Source: Halarchaeum nitratireducens (GTDB lineage: Archaea; Halobacteriota; Halobacteria; Halobacteriales; Halobacteriaceae). From it: 64,000 nt of DNA. The position numbers were made by a program, and so were the translations under genes. The notes below the pieces were generated by a model. That model had not been told where the DNA came from. It was given only the letters and a program-made list of their open reading frames with translations, and made no database searches. This document shows, piece after piece, positions 51,333 to 59,946 of the stretch (positions are counted from its first letter, which is position 1; every line of letters starts with the position of its first letter). The stretch is taken from positions 248,001 through 312,000 of the forward strand of contig NZ_BMOQ01000001.1 of the NCBI RefSeq assembly GCF_014647155.1, read 5' to 3'.

Positions 51333-52430
51333 TTACTGGCGCGCGTCGTGGACGACCTCGCCGTCCACGACCGTCATCGCCACGCCGACGTCGGCGATCG
51401 ACTCCGCCGCCCACGGCGAGCGATCGAGGACGACGAGGTCGGCCGCCCCGCCGACCGCGAGCGTCCCGTAGCGCGCCTCGTCGCCGCCCGCGTACGCGCC
51501 CCCGTCGGTCGCCGCGCGGAGCGCATCCGTCGTCCCCACGCCGCGCTCCACCGCCGCGTCGGCGGCCGCGAGCGGATCGTACGCGCCGCGCTCGCTCGCT
51601 CTCTCGCTATCCTTCCCCCGCCCGTCGTCGCTCTCGCCTTCGCCCGCACTTCGGCTTCCGCCGAACGCGACGCGCGCGTCGGCGCTGAAGAGCGTGTCGA
51701 TGGCTTCCGACCCCGGCGGGACGACCGTCACGACGCCGGTCTCGGCGAGTCGCGTCGCTATCGCGGGCGTGACGGCCTCGACGCCGACGACGCGGTGGCG
51801 CGCCCCGCCCGGGTCCGCGGTCGCGCGCTCGTAATCGTCGAGGAGGCTCGCCACGCTCGCCGAGTCGGCGGCTCGCGCCGCGATCCGGAAGCCGGCCTCG
51901 TCGGCGCGGCGCAGGACGTCGCGGCGGATCGCCGGCGTGATCTCCCCTTCGTCGTCGCCGACCGCCGGGACCGCGAGCGCGCCCGTCCACGCCCGATCGC
52001 TCCCGTGGCCGGTGCGCGCGCCCAGCGTCTCTACGGCGTCGAGCGCCTCGTACCCGTAGTCGAACGCGACGCGGAGTGGGAGCGTTCCGTCCGCGTCCAG
52101 TTCGCGGTACGCGGCCGCCCTCTCCCCCTCGACGCGATCGTGGACGGTCGTCACGCCGCGCTCGGTCGTCCGGCGTGCGGCCGCGCGGAGCGAGCGACGC
52201 GTCCCACCGCCACCGACTGCGGCGTCGACGTCGACGAACCCCGGGAGCACGACGCGGCCGTCGAGGTCGATCACGTCCGTCTCGACGCCGACGCTGAACT
52301 GCATCTCGTAGTCGCTGTCCAGTCGCGCGATCCGGCCGCCCCGCACCGCGACGGCGTCGTGCGTCTCGTCCGACTCCCCGAGCGTGTGGACCTCGCCACC
52401 GGTCAGGACGACGTCCGCGTCCGCGTGCAT
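51333..52430 (-). CDS. Amidohydrolase-fold protein lacking metal-binding histidines
   Basis: A 365-residue protein related to YtcJ-type amidohydrolases: ADVVLTGGEVHTLGES at the start, VIDLDGRVVLPGFVD near 53-67, and a C-terminal YGTLAVGGAADLVVLDRSPW. The usual H-x-H after GFVD is replaced by VDAAVGGGG, and the expected His in the AVHAIGD-like block reads AARAADS. It is about 150 residues shorter than typical YtcJ proteins. Catalysis by the standard metal mechanism seems impossible, so it may be a non-enzymatic or repurposed paralogue. Confidence 0.75.
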   Translation of the reverse strand: MHADADVVLTGGEVHTLGESDETHDAVAVRGGRIARLDSDYEMQFSVGVETDVIDLDGRVVLPGFVDVDAAVGGGGTRRSLRAAARRTTERGVTTVHDRVEGERAAAYRELDADGTLPLRVAFDYGYEALDAVETLGARTGHGSDRAWTGALAVPAVGDDEGEITPAIRRDVLRRADEAGFRIAARAADSASVASLLDDYERATADPGGARHRVVGVEAVTPAIATRLAETGVVTVVPPGSEAIDTLFSADARVAFGGSRSAGEGESDDGRGKDSERASERGAYDPLAAADAAVERGVGTTDALRAATDGGAYAGGDEARYGTLAVGGAADLVVLDRSPWAAESIADVGVAMTVVDGEVVHDARQ

Positions 52431-52480
52431 ACGCGATCAGGGGGCCGGCGGCGGCAAGAACGTTCGGAAACCCGGCTTCC

Positions 52481-52849
52481 TCACGCCCGCCGGCGGAACG
52501 CGAGCGCGTAGGCGAGCAGGGCGCCGACGAGGAGCGCCGCGAAGCCCGCCCACGGGCCCTCGACCCAGCCGACCGTCGCCCGCGCGAGCGTCTGGATGGC
52601 GACGAGCGCCGCGAACGCCGCGAGGTAGAAGACGACGAGCGCCCGCGCGAGCCGCTCCGGGGCGAGCGCGCGACGGACGGCGACGACGGCCCCGCACGCG
52701 CCGGCGAGCGCCGCGCCCGCGAGACCGTACGTGATGGCGGTGAACGGGTCCGGCGGGGCGAACGGCGCGGCGAGCGCGTAGCCGACGGGCGCGGCGGCGA
52801 AACAACCGAGCACCGCGCGGAAGACGGTGGTGACGTCCGGGCGACCCAT
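52481..52849 (-). CDS. Four-helix membrane protein, 122 aa
   Basis: Starts MGRPDVTTVFRAVLGCFAAAPVGYALAAPF and has three more hydrophobic segments, ending YALAFRRRA. The function is unknown. ATG 52849 is chosen; upstream open sequence extends to 52912 but is polar. It is divergent from hmgA. Confidence 0.72.
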   Translation of the reverse strand: MGRPDVTTVFRAVLGCFAAAPVGYALAAPFAPPDPFTAITYGLAGAALAGACGAVVAVRRALAPERLARALVVFYLAAFAALVAIQTLARATVGWVEGPWAGFAALLVGALLAYALAFRRRA

Positions 52850-52920
52850 ACCGGTCCTATCGACGGCCGGGGGAAGTACGCACCGATACGCATAGGCGTG
52901 TGGCTCGCACACCGTCGGGC

Positions 52921-54144
52921 ATGACCGACGACGCTGACGCCGCCGCGCTCGCGGAGCGGGTGCGGGCCGGCGACATCCGGCTCTACGAACTCGACGATCA
53001 CGCGGACGCCGCGACCGCCGCCGCGGCCCGCCGTCGCGTCCTCGAACGCGAGACCGGCGCGGCCCTCGACGCCACCGCCGACTACGCCTTCGATCCTGAG
53101 CGCGCGGCCGACGCGAACGTCGAGAACCTCGTCGGCGGCACGCAGCTCCCGCTCGGCGTCGCGGGGCCGCTCGCCGTCGACGGCGACGCCGCGAGCGACG
53201 ACTACCGCCTCCCGCTCGCCACGACCGAGGGCGCGCTCGTCGCCTCGATCAACCGCGGGTGCTCCGCGATCACCGCCGCGGGCGGCGCGAACGCCCGCGT
53301 GACGAAGCGCGGGATGACGCGCGCGCCGGTCTTCCGCGTCGCCGACGTCACCGAGGGCGCCGAGGTCGCCCGCTGGGTCGAGGACAACGTCGCCGAACTC
53401 CGCGAGGCCGCAGAGGCGACGACGAGTCACGGCACGCTCGACGAGATCACGCACTACGTCGTCGGCGACAACGTCTACCTCCGCTTCGCCTACGACACCG
53501 CGGACGCGATGGGGATGAACATGGTCACCATCGCCACTCGCGCGGCCTGCGAGGTCGTCGAGTCGGAGACGCCCGCGAGCCTCGTCGCGCTCTCGGGGAA
53601 CCTCTGCTCGGACAAGAAGCCGGCCGCGATCAACGCCGTCGAGGGTCGGGGGCGGACCGTCACCGCCGACGTGCGCATCCCACGCGACGTCGTCGAGGAA
53701 CGCTTCGGCGTCGCGCCCGAGGCCGTCGCCGAGGTGAACACCCGGAAGAACCTCGTCGGAAGCGCGAAAGCGGGGAGCCTCGGCTTCAACGCTCACGCCG
53801 CGAACGTCGTCGCGGCCGTCTTCCTCGCCACGGGTCAGGACGCCGCGCAAGTCGTCGAGGGCTCGAACTGCATCACGACCGTCGAGGCGCGCGAGGACGA
53901 ACTCTACGCCTCGGTCAACCTCGCGTCGCTCGAAGTCGGCACCGTCGGCGGCGGGACGAAGCTCCCGACACAGGCCGAAGCCCTCGACGTCCTCGGGGTT
54001 CGGGGCGGCGGCGACCCCGCGGGGTCGAACGCCGACGAACTCGCCGAGGTCATCGCCGCGGGCGCGCTCGCCGGCGAACTCTCCCTGCTCGCCGCGCTCG
54101 CCTCCCGTCACCTCTCGAGCGCGCACGAGGAGCTTGGTCGCTGA
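52921..54144 (+). CDS. hmgA: 3-hydroxy-3-methylglutaryl-CoA reductase
   Basis: A 407-residue class I-type HMGR. Catalytic residues sit in ATTEGALVASINRG (Glu), DAMGMNMVTIAT (Asp region), SDKKPAAINA (Lys) and the C-terminal SSAHEELG (His). It makes mevalonate for archaeal isoprenoid lipids with NADPH. ATG 52921 (MTDDADAAAL) is chosen over the open frame from 52900. Confidence 0.96.
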   Translation: MTDDADAAALAERVRAGDIRLYELDDHADAATAAAARRRVLERETGAALDATADYAFDPERAADANVENLVGGTQLPLGVAGPLAVDGDAASDDYRLPLATTEGALVASINRGCSAITAAGGANARVTKRGMTRAPVFRVADVTEGAEVARWVEDNVAELREAAEATTSHGTLDEITHYVVGDNVYLRFAYDTADAMGMNMVTIATRAACEVVESETPASLVALSGNLCSDKKPAAINAVEGRGRTVTADVRIPRDVVEERFGVAPEAVAEVNTRKNLVGSAKAGSLGFNAHAANVVAAVFLATGQDAAQVVEGSNCITTVEAREDELYASVNLASLEVGTVGGGTKLPTQAEALDVLGVRGGGDPAGSNADELAEVIAAGALAGELSLLAALASRHLSSAHEELGR

Positions 54145-54169
54145 AGGCGCCGACGGCGCGCACGACGCG

Positions 54170-54280
54170 TCACGCCCCGCGGAGCGCGCTTGCGTCGGGG
54201 ATCGAGTGCGTCCGGTGACCGAGTGCGACCGCGCACCCGCCGGCGACGAGCACGACCGCGAACCCGACGTGCGTGGGCAT
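54170..54280 (-). CDS. Possible 36-aa single-helix membrane peptide
   Basis: A short frame reads MPTHVGFAVVLVAGGCAVALGHRTH and ends ALRGA-stop. It has one membrane helix and a charged end, like many tiny haloarchaeal proteins. A GTG at 54292 would add MAYP. It fills the gap between hmgA and the next gene on the minus strand. The evidence is only codon pattern and hydrophobicity. Confidence 0.35.
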   Translation of the reverse strand: MPTHVGFAVVLVAGGCAVALGHRTHSIPDASALRGA

Positions 54281-54338
54281 CGGGTACGCCACCTGACGCC
54301 GCCGGTGATGCCCGCTCAGCCGCCGGTACGAGCGCGGC

Positions 54339-54860
54339 TCAGAGGAGGCGGTAGGTGCCGCCCGACTCGGAGGCCTCGCCGCGGCGTGCGAGCCGATCCA
54401 GCGCCTCGCGGGCGTACGACTCGCTCACGCCGTGCTCCGCGCAGTACGCGGCGACGGCGTCCGACGTCGGGTCGTCGAGTTCGCGGACGGCCTCCCGAAC
54501 CCGCTCGGTCCGCGAGACCGACCCTCCGGACGACTCCGCCCGCTCGTCCGCCGCGCGCGTCGCCGCGGGGTCGACGCCCCTCGCTTCGAGGTATTCGTCG
54601 TCGCTCACCACGTCGTCGTCGGCGCGCTCGCCCATCGCCGCGTAGGAGTCGAGATCCGCGAACGCCTCGCCGTGCCCGGAGCGGGTCGCCAGCATCGACG
54701 CGCGCACCTCCGCGGCGTGCTCGCGGTCGTCCGTCGTCACGAACTGCTTGCGCTTCGCGTGCGCCTTGCTCGTCCCGCAGCGCGGACACTCCGTGCGCTC
54801 CGGTCGCCCCTCGACCACCCAGAGCATCGAACACTCGCTGCACCCGACGACCGCGTACAT
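54339..54860 (-). CDS. Zinc-ribbon plus winged-helix protein (DUF5817-like)
   Basis: A 173-residue protein. Its N-terminal zinc ribbon uses Cys7, Cys10 (GCSECSMLWV) and Cys25, Cys28 (ECPRCGTSK), followed by KAHAKRKQF and a helix. A C-terminal winged helix (about 115-173) contains TSDAVAAYCAEHGVSESYAREALDRLARRGE. It probably binds nucleic acid. The DUF name is from memory. Confidence 0.82.
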   Translation of the reverse strand: MYAVVGCSECSMLWVVEGRPERTECPRCGTSKAHAKRKQFVTTDDREHAAEVRASMLATRSGHGEAFADLDSYAAMGERADDDVVSDDEYLEARGVDPAATRAADERAESSGGSVSRTERVREAVRELDDPTSDAVAAYCAEHGVSESYAREALDRLARRGEASESGGTYRLL

Positions 54861-54992
54861 ACCACACCCTCGCGCGCCATCGCGTAAAAACTCGTCCCCG
54901 CCGCGAGCGCTCGCCGCACCGCACCGCGCACCGCGCGCACGGGCGTTCCCCCGAGCGGTGTCTTCGCCGGCACCCGTACCGCTCGACCCCCG

Positions 54993-55277
54993 TCACTCCA
55001 CGGTGAATCCCATCTCTTCGAGCAGGTCCGGCACGCGGTCGGCGTGATCACCCTGAATCTCGACCGTGCCGTCGCTCACCGTCCCGCCCGCCCCCACCCG
55101 CTTTTTCAGCTTCGTGGCGACGTCGCCGAGGTCCGTCGAGTCCTCGTCGAACCCCTCGACGATCGTGACCGGCTTGTCGTACGTGCGTCGCTCGACGCGC
55201 ACCGACAGCACCTCCTCGGCGCGCGCGAGGTCCTCCTCGATACCCGGGATGTCCGCGAACGGATCGTCGTCGGCCAT
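54993..55277 (-). CDS. Translation initiation factor aIF1 (SUI1 family)
   Basis: A 94-residue SUI1 protein: VRVERRTYDKPVTIVEGFD, ATKLKKRVGAGGTVSDGTVEIQGDHADRV and a final LLEEMGF. It helps select start codons on the small subunit. Its N-terminus (DPFADIPGIEEDLARAEE) is acidic and longer than in some archaea. Confidence 0.94.
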   Translation of the reverse strand: MADDDPFADIPGIEEDLARAEEVLSVRVERRTYDKPVTIVEGFDEDSTDLGDVATKLKKRVGAGGTVSDGTVEIQGDHADRVPDLLEEMGFTVE

Positions 55278-55381
55278 ACGCGAGCGTAGGGACGCGACGA
55301 CAAAGAAGCCGGTGGCAAACGCCGCGGTCGTCGCTTTCGGGGTCGGAAGAACGGGGAGAATCGGGAGTGAAGGTCGCGTAC

Positions 55382-55538
55382 GCGAGGTCTTCGATTGCGT
55401 CGGGCGGGGCCCGACTACCCCACGACTCGCTTACGCGAGATCGTGGATACCACTGAACTCACGGGTGAGTTCGGCGGTGAGCGGAAAATCGGAGATTTTC
55501 CGCGGAGAAGAACGCGCCGTTCAGGCGAGGTCTTCGAT
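55382..55538. repeat. 14-bp direct repeats and two hairpins in the 304-bp icd 3' gap
   Basis: GCGAGGTCTTCGAT occurs at 55382-55395 and 55525-55538. Between them lie GAACTCAC-GG-GTGAGTTC (55455-55472) and a 10-bp stem GCGGAAAATC-GGA-GATTTTCCGC (55481-55503). No gene is convincing in 55278-55581. The gap lies upstream of aIF1 and downstream of icd on the minus strand, so the hairpins could serve as a terminator or a leader element. Confidence 0.55.
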
Positions 55539-55581
55539 ACTGTCGGAACGCGTCCGCGCTCCGACCGTCAAACGATCCGGA

Positions 55582-56862
55582 TTACGACAGATCATCGATG
55601 TTCTCGACGACGTTCTCCGCGAACTCGGTCGTGGAGAGCTTCACGCCGCCCTCGATCTGGCGTTCGAGGTCGTAGGTGACTTCACCGGCGTCGATGGACG
55701 CCTCGACGGCGTCGCGGACGAGCTTCCCGGCGTCCTCCCAGCCCATGTACTCGAACATGAGACGACCGGAGAGGATCATCGCGGACGGGTTCGCCTGGTC
55801 CTGACCGGCGCGCTTGGGGGCGCTCCCGTGCACGGGTTCGGCGAGACAGCGCCCCTTGCCGAAGTTCGCGCCGGGCGCGATGCCGAGGCCGCCGATCTGG
55901 GCGCCCGCGGCGTCGGAGAGGTAGTCGCCGTTGAGGTTCGGCATCGCCAGGATGTCGAACTCGTCCGTGCGGAGCTGCATCCACTGGAGCATCGCGTCGG
56001 CGAGGCGCTCTTCGACCATGACGGCGTCCTCCGGGATGTCGACTTCGTCCTGCTCCTCCCAGAGCGAGTCGGGCGCGGCGAAGACCTCCTCGTCGGGGTA
56101 CTCCTCCTCGGCGACCTCCATGCCCCACTCGCCGAACTGGCCCTCGGTGAACTTCATGATGTTCCCCTTGTGGACGAGCGTGACCTTATCGCGGTCGTTC
56201 TCGATGGCGTAGTCGATGGCCTCTCGAACGAGGCGCTTCGAGCCCTTCTCCGTGATCGGCTTGATGCCGATGCCGATCGGGCCCTCGTGCATGACGTCGT
56301 CGAAGCCCATCTCGTCCTCGACGAAGTCCCGGACCTGCTCGACGTCCTCGGTGCCGGCCTCCCACTCGATGCCGGCGTAGACGTCCTCCGTGTTCTCGCG
56401 GAACGTCACCATGTCCATCTCCTCGGGCGCCTTCATCGGGGAGGGGACGCCGTCGAGGTAGTAGGTCGGGCGGACGTTGGCGAAGAGGTCGAGCGTCTGC
56501 CGGAGCGCGACGTTCAGCGAGCGGTAGCCGGCGCCGACGGGCGTCGTGAGCGGGCCCTTGATGGCGACGCGGTGCTCACGGATGGCCTGCACCGTGTCGT
56601 CGGGGAGGTTGACGTCCTCTCCGTATCGGTCGCGGGCCGCCTGTCCGGCGTAGACGCGCATCCAGTTGATCTCGTGACCGGTCGCCTCCGCCGCCGCGGT
56701 GAGGACCTTCTGCGTCGCCGGACCGACGTCGCGGCCGATACCGTCCCCGTGCAGGATGGGGATGATCGGATTCTCGGGGACGTCGAGCTCGTCGGCGTCC
56801 TCGTCGTACGTGATCTTCTCCCCGTCCTCGGGGACCTCGATCTGCTCGTACTCGTAGCTCAT
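55582..56862 (-). CDS. icd: Isocitrate dehydrogenase (NADP-type)
   Basis: A 426-residue enzyme: PIIPILHGDGIGRDVGPA near the N-terminus, substrate loop SLNVALRQTLDLFANVRPTYYLDG, VTFRENTEDVYAGIEWE, KGNIMKFTEGQF and NLNGDYLSDAAGAQIGGLGIAPGANFG. HGSAPKRAGQDQANP near the C-terminus is the nucleotide site. It converts isocitrate to 2-oxoglutarate. ATG 56862 (MSYEYEQIEV) is chosen; the 20 upstream codons are open but not conserved-looking. Confidence 0.96.
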   Translation of the reverse strand: MSYEYEQIEVPEDGEKITYDEDADELDVPENPIIPILHGDGIGRDVGPATQKVLTAAAEATGHEINWMRVYAGQAARDRYGEDVNLPDDTVQAIREHRVAIKGPLTTPVGAGYRSLNVALRQTLDLFANVRPTYYLDGVPSPMKAPEEMDMVTFRENTEDVYAGIEWEAGTEDVEQVRDFVEDEMGFDDVMHEGPIGIGIKPITEKGSKRLVREAIDYAIENDRDKVTLVHKGNIMKFTEGQFGEWGMEVAEEEYPDEEVFAAPDSLWEEQDEVDIPEDAVMVEERLADAMLQWMQLRTDEFDILAMPNLNGDYLSDAAGAQIGGLGIAPGANFGKGRCLAEPVHGSAPKRAGQDQANPSAMILSGRLMFEYMGWEDAGKLVRDAVEASIDAGEVTYDLERQIEGGVKLSTTEFAENVVENIDDLS

Positions 56863-56994
56863 CTCGTTCGGAGCGTTCAAGCGAACGCGTAAAAGGACTG
56901 CTGTTTCCGTCTCTCCCGCCACGCTCGCGGGTCGCTCCCGCGCTCGGATCGACGCGGGGGCGATGATGACGCGGGGCGAGGAGTAGGGGCGAGA

Positions 56995-57681
56995 TTACGC
57001 GGGGGTGACGATCTTCGACTCGCTGCGCTCCTCGTGGGTCGTCTCGGGGTCGACCGCGACGAACCGATCGCCTCGATAGTCGTAGGCGGTGAGCGCGCCG
57101 CCGTAGACGCAGCCGGTGTCGAGCCCGACGGCGTGCTCGCGGACGACGGGTTCGGCGTGGACCGTGTGCCCGAAGAAGACCCGGTGGGGCCCCTCGTAGT
57201 CGTCGTACCAGAACGGGCCGTCGTACCCGTCGCCGCGCGGCGCGCGCATCGTCAACAGCTCCTCGAGCGTGTGGGCCGCGAGCGGCCGTTCGGGGTCGAC
57301 GCCGCCGTGGACGACGAGCGCGTCGTCGAAGGAGATCGCCACCGGGAGCGACGCGAAGTAGTCGTGATCTCCCTCGCGGAGCCAGTCGGGGTCCTCGTCG
57401 CCGCGGACGACCTTCTGCTCGTTGTTCCCGCGCACGCTCACGAGCCGGTCGTCGCCGCGTACGAGGTCGATCACGCCGGGGCTGTCCGGGCCCTTGCGGA
57501 CGAGGTCGCCGACGAAGACGACCCGGTCGTCCGCGGCGAGGGCGAGCTCGTCGAGGAGGCGTTCGAGCGCCTCGCGGCTCCCGTGAACGTCGCCGACGAC
57601 GTAGACGGACGCGTCGTCGGGGACGCTGAGTCGGTCGTGGTGTGGTTCTACGTCGTCGCTGAACCGTGGTGGCGTGCGCAT
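56995..57681 (-). CDS. Metallophosphoesterase (ApaH/PrpA-like)
   Basis: A 228-residue phosphoesterase: GDVHGSREALERLL near 30-43, GDLVRKGPDSPGVIDL, GNNEQKVV (the usual GNHE with Asn instead of His), VVHGGVDP and VFFGHTVHAEPV. This order fits the serine/threonine phosphatase/ApaH branch. The GNNE variant is common in this branch. The substrate is unknown. Confidence 0.9.
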   Translation of the reverse strand: MRTPPRFSDDVEPHHDRLSVPDDASVYVVGDVHGSREALERLLDELALAADDRVVFVGDLVRKGPDSPGVIDLVRGDDRLVSVRGNNEQKVVRGDEDPDWLREGDHDYFASLPVAISFDDALVVHGGVDPERPLAAHTLEELLTMRAPRGDGYDGPFWYDDYEGPHRVFFGHTVHAEPVVREHAVGLDTGCVYGGALTAYDYRGDRFVAVDPETTHEERSESKIVTPA

Positions 57682-57805
57682 GGTGTGGTCGGGGGTGTGT
57701 GGGTGGAGCCGTCCGCGTCGGGCCGGGACTGCCCCGCTTCCCGGGTGCTCGACCGTCAGTAGCCGGGTGCGGGGTTAATCGGTTACTAATAGGACACCGT
57801 ACGGG

Positions 57806-57813
57806 TATATATC
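57806..57813. promoter_or_regulatory. AT-rich TATA-like element in a 346-bp gap
   Basis: TATATATC stands out in a GC-rich gap (57682-58027) and is followed leftward by a second AT-rich patch (57774-57792). It could drive the phosphoesterase gene on the minus strand with a leader of about 100 nt, or a plus-strand RNA. No ORF in the gap is convincing. Confidence 0.4.
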
Positions 57814-57998
57814 TCGTCGCCGATCCGGGCCGCCCCGCGAACGCCCGGGCGTCGCGGGGAGGACGGGCGCGCCGAGAGCGCTCCGGACGGCGGAGCGGGC
57901 GACGAGCGTGGGCGCGAGTTCGAGACGCTGACGGGCGCTCGCGGTGGACACGCGGCCCGCACGGGCGGTGAGCCGCCGAGCGCGCCCACCCGACACCG

Positions 57999-58004
57999 TA
58001 AAAA
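57999..58004 (+). promoter_or_regulatory. TATA-like box of map
   Basis: TAAAAA lies 24-29 nt before ATG 58028, consistent with a leaderless transcript and with that start. Confidence 0.5.
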
Positions 58005-58027
58005 GACGGGCGCGCGAAGCCCCGAGC

Positions 58028-58924
58028 ATGACCGACACCGTGGAGCCCGGAAGCGAGGCGTACGAGAAGTATCACGAGGCGGGCGAGATCCTCGCGCAGG
58101 TGCTCGACGAGGCCGCAGAGCGCGTCGAGGTCGGCGCGAGCCAACTGGACGTCGCCGAGTTCGCCGAGGCGCGCATCGTGGAACTCGGCGGGAAGCCCGC
58201 GTTCCCGGTGAACATCAGCGTCGACGAGGAGGCGAGCCACGCCTCGCCCCACGGCGACGACGAGACGGCGTTCGGCGAGGAGATCGTCTGCCTCGACGTC
58301 GGCGTCCACGTCGACGGCTACATCGCGGACGCCGCGCGCACGGTCGACCTCTCGGGCAACCCCGAGCTGAAGGAGGCGGCCGAGGAGGCGCTCGACGCCG
58401 GCCTCGACGTCGTGGAGGCGGGCGCGCACACGGGCGAGATCGGCGCGGAGGTCGCGGACGTCGTCACCGCCTACGGCTATCAGCCGATCGTGAACCTCTC
58501 CGGGCACGGCCTCGAACCGTGGGACGCCCACACGGACCCGAGCGTGCCGAACCGCGGGACGGACCGCGGGACGACGCTCGAGGCCGGCGACGTCCTCGCC
58601 ATCGAGCCGTTCGCGACCACGGGCTCCGGGAAGGTCACCGAGGGGTCGAAGACGGAGATCTACTCCCTCGTCGACGACCGTTCGGTGCGCGATCGCGGGG
58701 CCCGTCAGGTCCTGGAGACGGTCCGCGAGGAGTACCGGGAACTCCCGTTCGCCAAACGGTGGCTCGACGCGCCGCGCGCGGACATGGCGGTCCAGCGTCT
58801 CGAGACGCAGGGCGTCCTCCGCTCGTACCCGGTGCTCCACGAGTCGGACGGCGAACTCGTCTCGCAGGCCGAGCACACGATCATCGTCACCGAGGACGGC
58901 TACGAGATCACGACCGACCGATAA
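58028..58924 (+). CDS. map: Methionine aminopeptidase, type II
   Basis: A 298-residue pita-bread enzyme. Metal ligands sit in LDVGVHVDGYIADAA (two Asp), SGHGLEPW (His), LAIEPFAT (Glu) and QAEHTIIV (Glu). The helical insertion near RSVRDRGARQVLETVREEY marks type II. It removes N-terminal Met from new proteins. ATG 58028 is chosen on the TATA spacing. Confidence 0.95.
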   Translation: MTDTVEPGSEAYEKYHEAGEILAQVLDEAAERVEVGASQLDVAEFAEARIVELGGKPAFPVNISVDEEASHASPHGDDETAFGEEIVCLDVGVHVDGYIADAARTVDLSGNPELKEAAEEALDAGLDVVEAGAHTGEIGAEVADVVTAYGYQPIVNLSGHGLEPWDAHTDPSVPNRGTDRGTTLEAGDVLAIEPFATTGSGKVTEGSKTEIYSLVDDRSVRDRGARQVLETVREEYRELPFAKRWLDAPRADMAVQRLETQGVLRSYPVLHESDGELVSQAEHTIIVTEDGYEITTDR

Positions 58925-59012
58925 GCGCCGCTGGTCGATCGTCCGAACGGGGGGAAGCGCTGACGCCGTCGATAAATCGTGAGGGGGATCGACGACGGAT
59001 CGTCGCGTCGCG

Positions 59013-59213
59013 TTACGCGTTGTTCATCCGGGTAGACGACTTCGCACCGCAGACGCGACACTTCGAAACGCGGTACGGTTCGCGCGAGAACTCGGCGTTC
59101 TCTTCCTTGTCGGACTCGGTCTTGAGTTCGACGGAGACAGCGTGAGGCGTCTCTTCACCGCAGTTCGCGCACGTTTCCGCCATACCGTCGGAACGAGGAG
59201 TTTTGCTTGCCAT
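59013..59213 (-). CDS. Small double-CxxC zinc protein
   Basis: A 66-residue protein with CANCGEETPHAVSVELKT and CRVCGAKSSTRMNNA, that is, two Cys-x2-Cys knuckles forming one zinc site. The middle block SDKEENAEFSREPYRV is conserved in haloarchaeal relatives. ATG 59213 is used; ATG 59183 would give 56 residues and is equally possible. The function is unknown, possibly a small RNA- or protein-binding factor. Confidence 0.78.
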   Translation of the reverse strand: MASKTPRSDGMAETCANCGEETPHAVSVELKTESDKEENAEFSREPYRVSKCRVCGAKSSTRMNNA

Positions 59214-59349
59214 CGGAACCACCCTCGTCGCATCCGATACGCTACGCACACAAAAACCCCGTCCTCTCTATTCAGCGCGCGTAACCGCCCTGTTCCGCCG
59301 TGCCCGGCTTTCCGAAAACTACCTCCCGCCGCCCGCCGAGCGTGCCCGT

Positions 59350-59898
59350 ATGGAACAGGTGTTCGCTCCGTGGCGGATCGAGTGGGTGAAACGCGACGAC
59401 AAGAACCCGGCCGTCGAGGAGTGCGTCTTCTGCGAACTCCCGGACCGCGACGACGCCCGCGAGAACCTCGTCGTCGCCGAGAGCGACCGCGCGTTCGCCC
59501 TCCTCAACAACGCGCCGTACAACCCCGGCCACCTGATGGTCATCCCCCGCGCGCACGGCGGCGACTTCGCGGCGCTCGACGACGCGACCCTCCTCGATCA
59601 CGCTCGGTTGAAACAGCGCGCGTTCGACGCCCTCGACGCCGCCTTCGAGCCCGACGCCTACAACGCCGGGCTGAACATCGGCGGCGGCGCCGCCGGCGGA
59701 AGCATCGACGACCACCTCCACACGCACGTCGTCCCGCGCTTCGAGGGCGACACGAACTTCATGCCGGTCGTCTCCGACACGAAGGTCGTCGTCGAGGGGC
59801 TCGCCGAGACGTACGACGCACTCCACGAGGCGTTCGCCGCCCAACCGGACGCGCGCGTGCCCGACCCGGACGCCGCGGTCGCTCTCGATTTCGACTGA
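59350..59898 (+). CDS. HIT family hydrolase/AP4A phosphorylase-like
   Basis: A 182-residue HIT protein. The triad motif HLHTHVVPR follows GGGAAGGSIDDH, a zinc pair lies in ECVFCELP (about 28-31), and NNAPYNPGHLMVIPRAH is present. These match the longer archaeal/actinobacterial AP4A phosphorylase-like branch. It hydrolyses nucleotides linked to another group. ATG 59350 (MEQVFAPWRIEWV) is the natural start. Confidence 0.92.
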   Translation: MEQVFAPWRIEWVKRDDKNPAVEECVFCELPDRDDARENLVVAESDRAFALLNNAPYNPGHLMVIPRAHGGDFAALDDATLLDHARLKQRAFDALDAAFEPDAYNAGLNIGGGAAGGSIDDHLHTHVVPRFEGDTNFMPVVSDTKVVVEGLAETYDALHEAFAAQPDARVPDPDAAVALDFD

Positions 59899-59946
59899 GT
59901 CGAACTTTCGCAACGCACTTACTCCGCGACGGTCAACCCCCGACGG

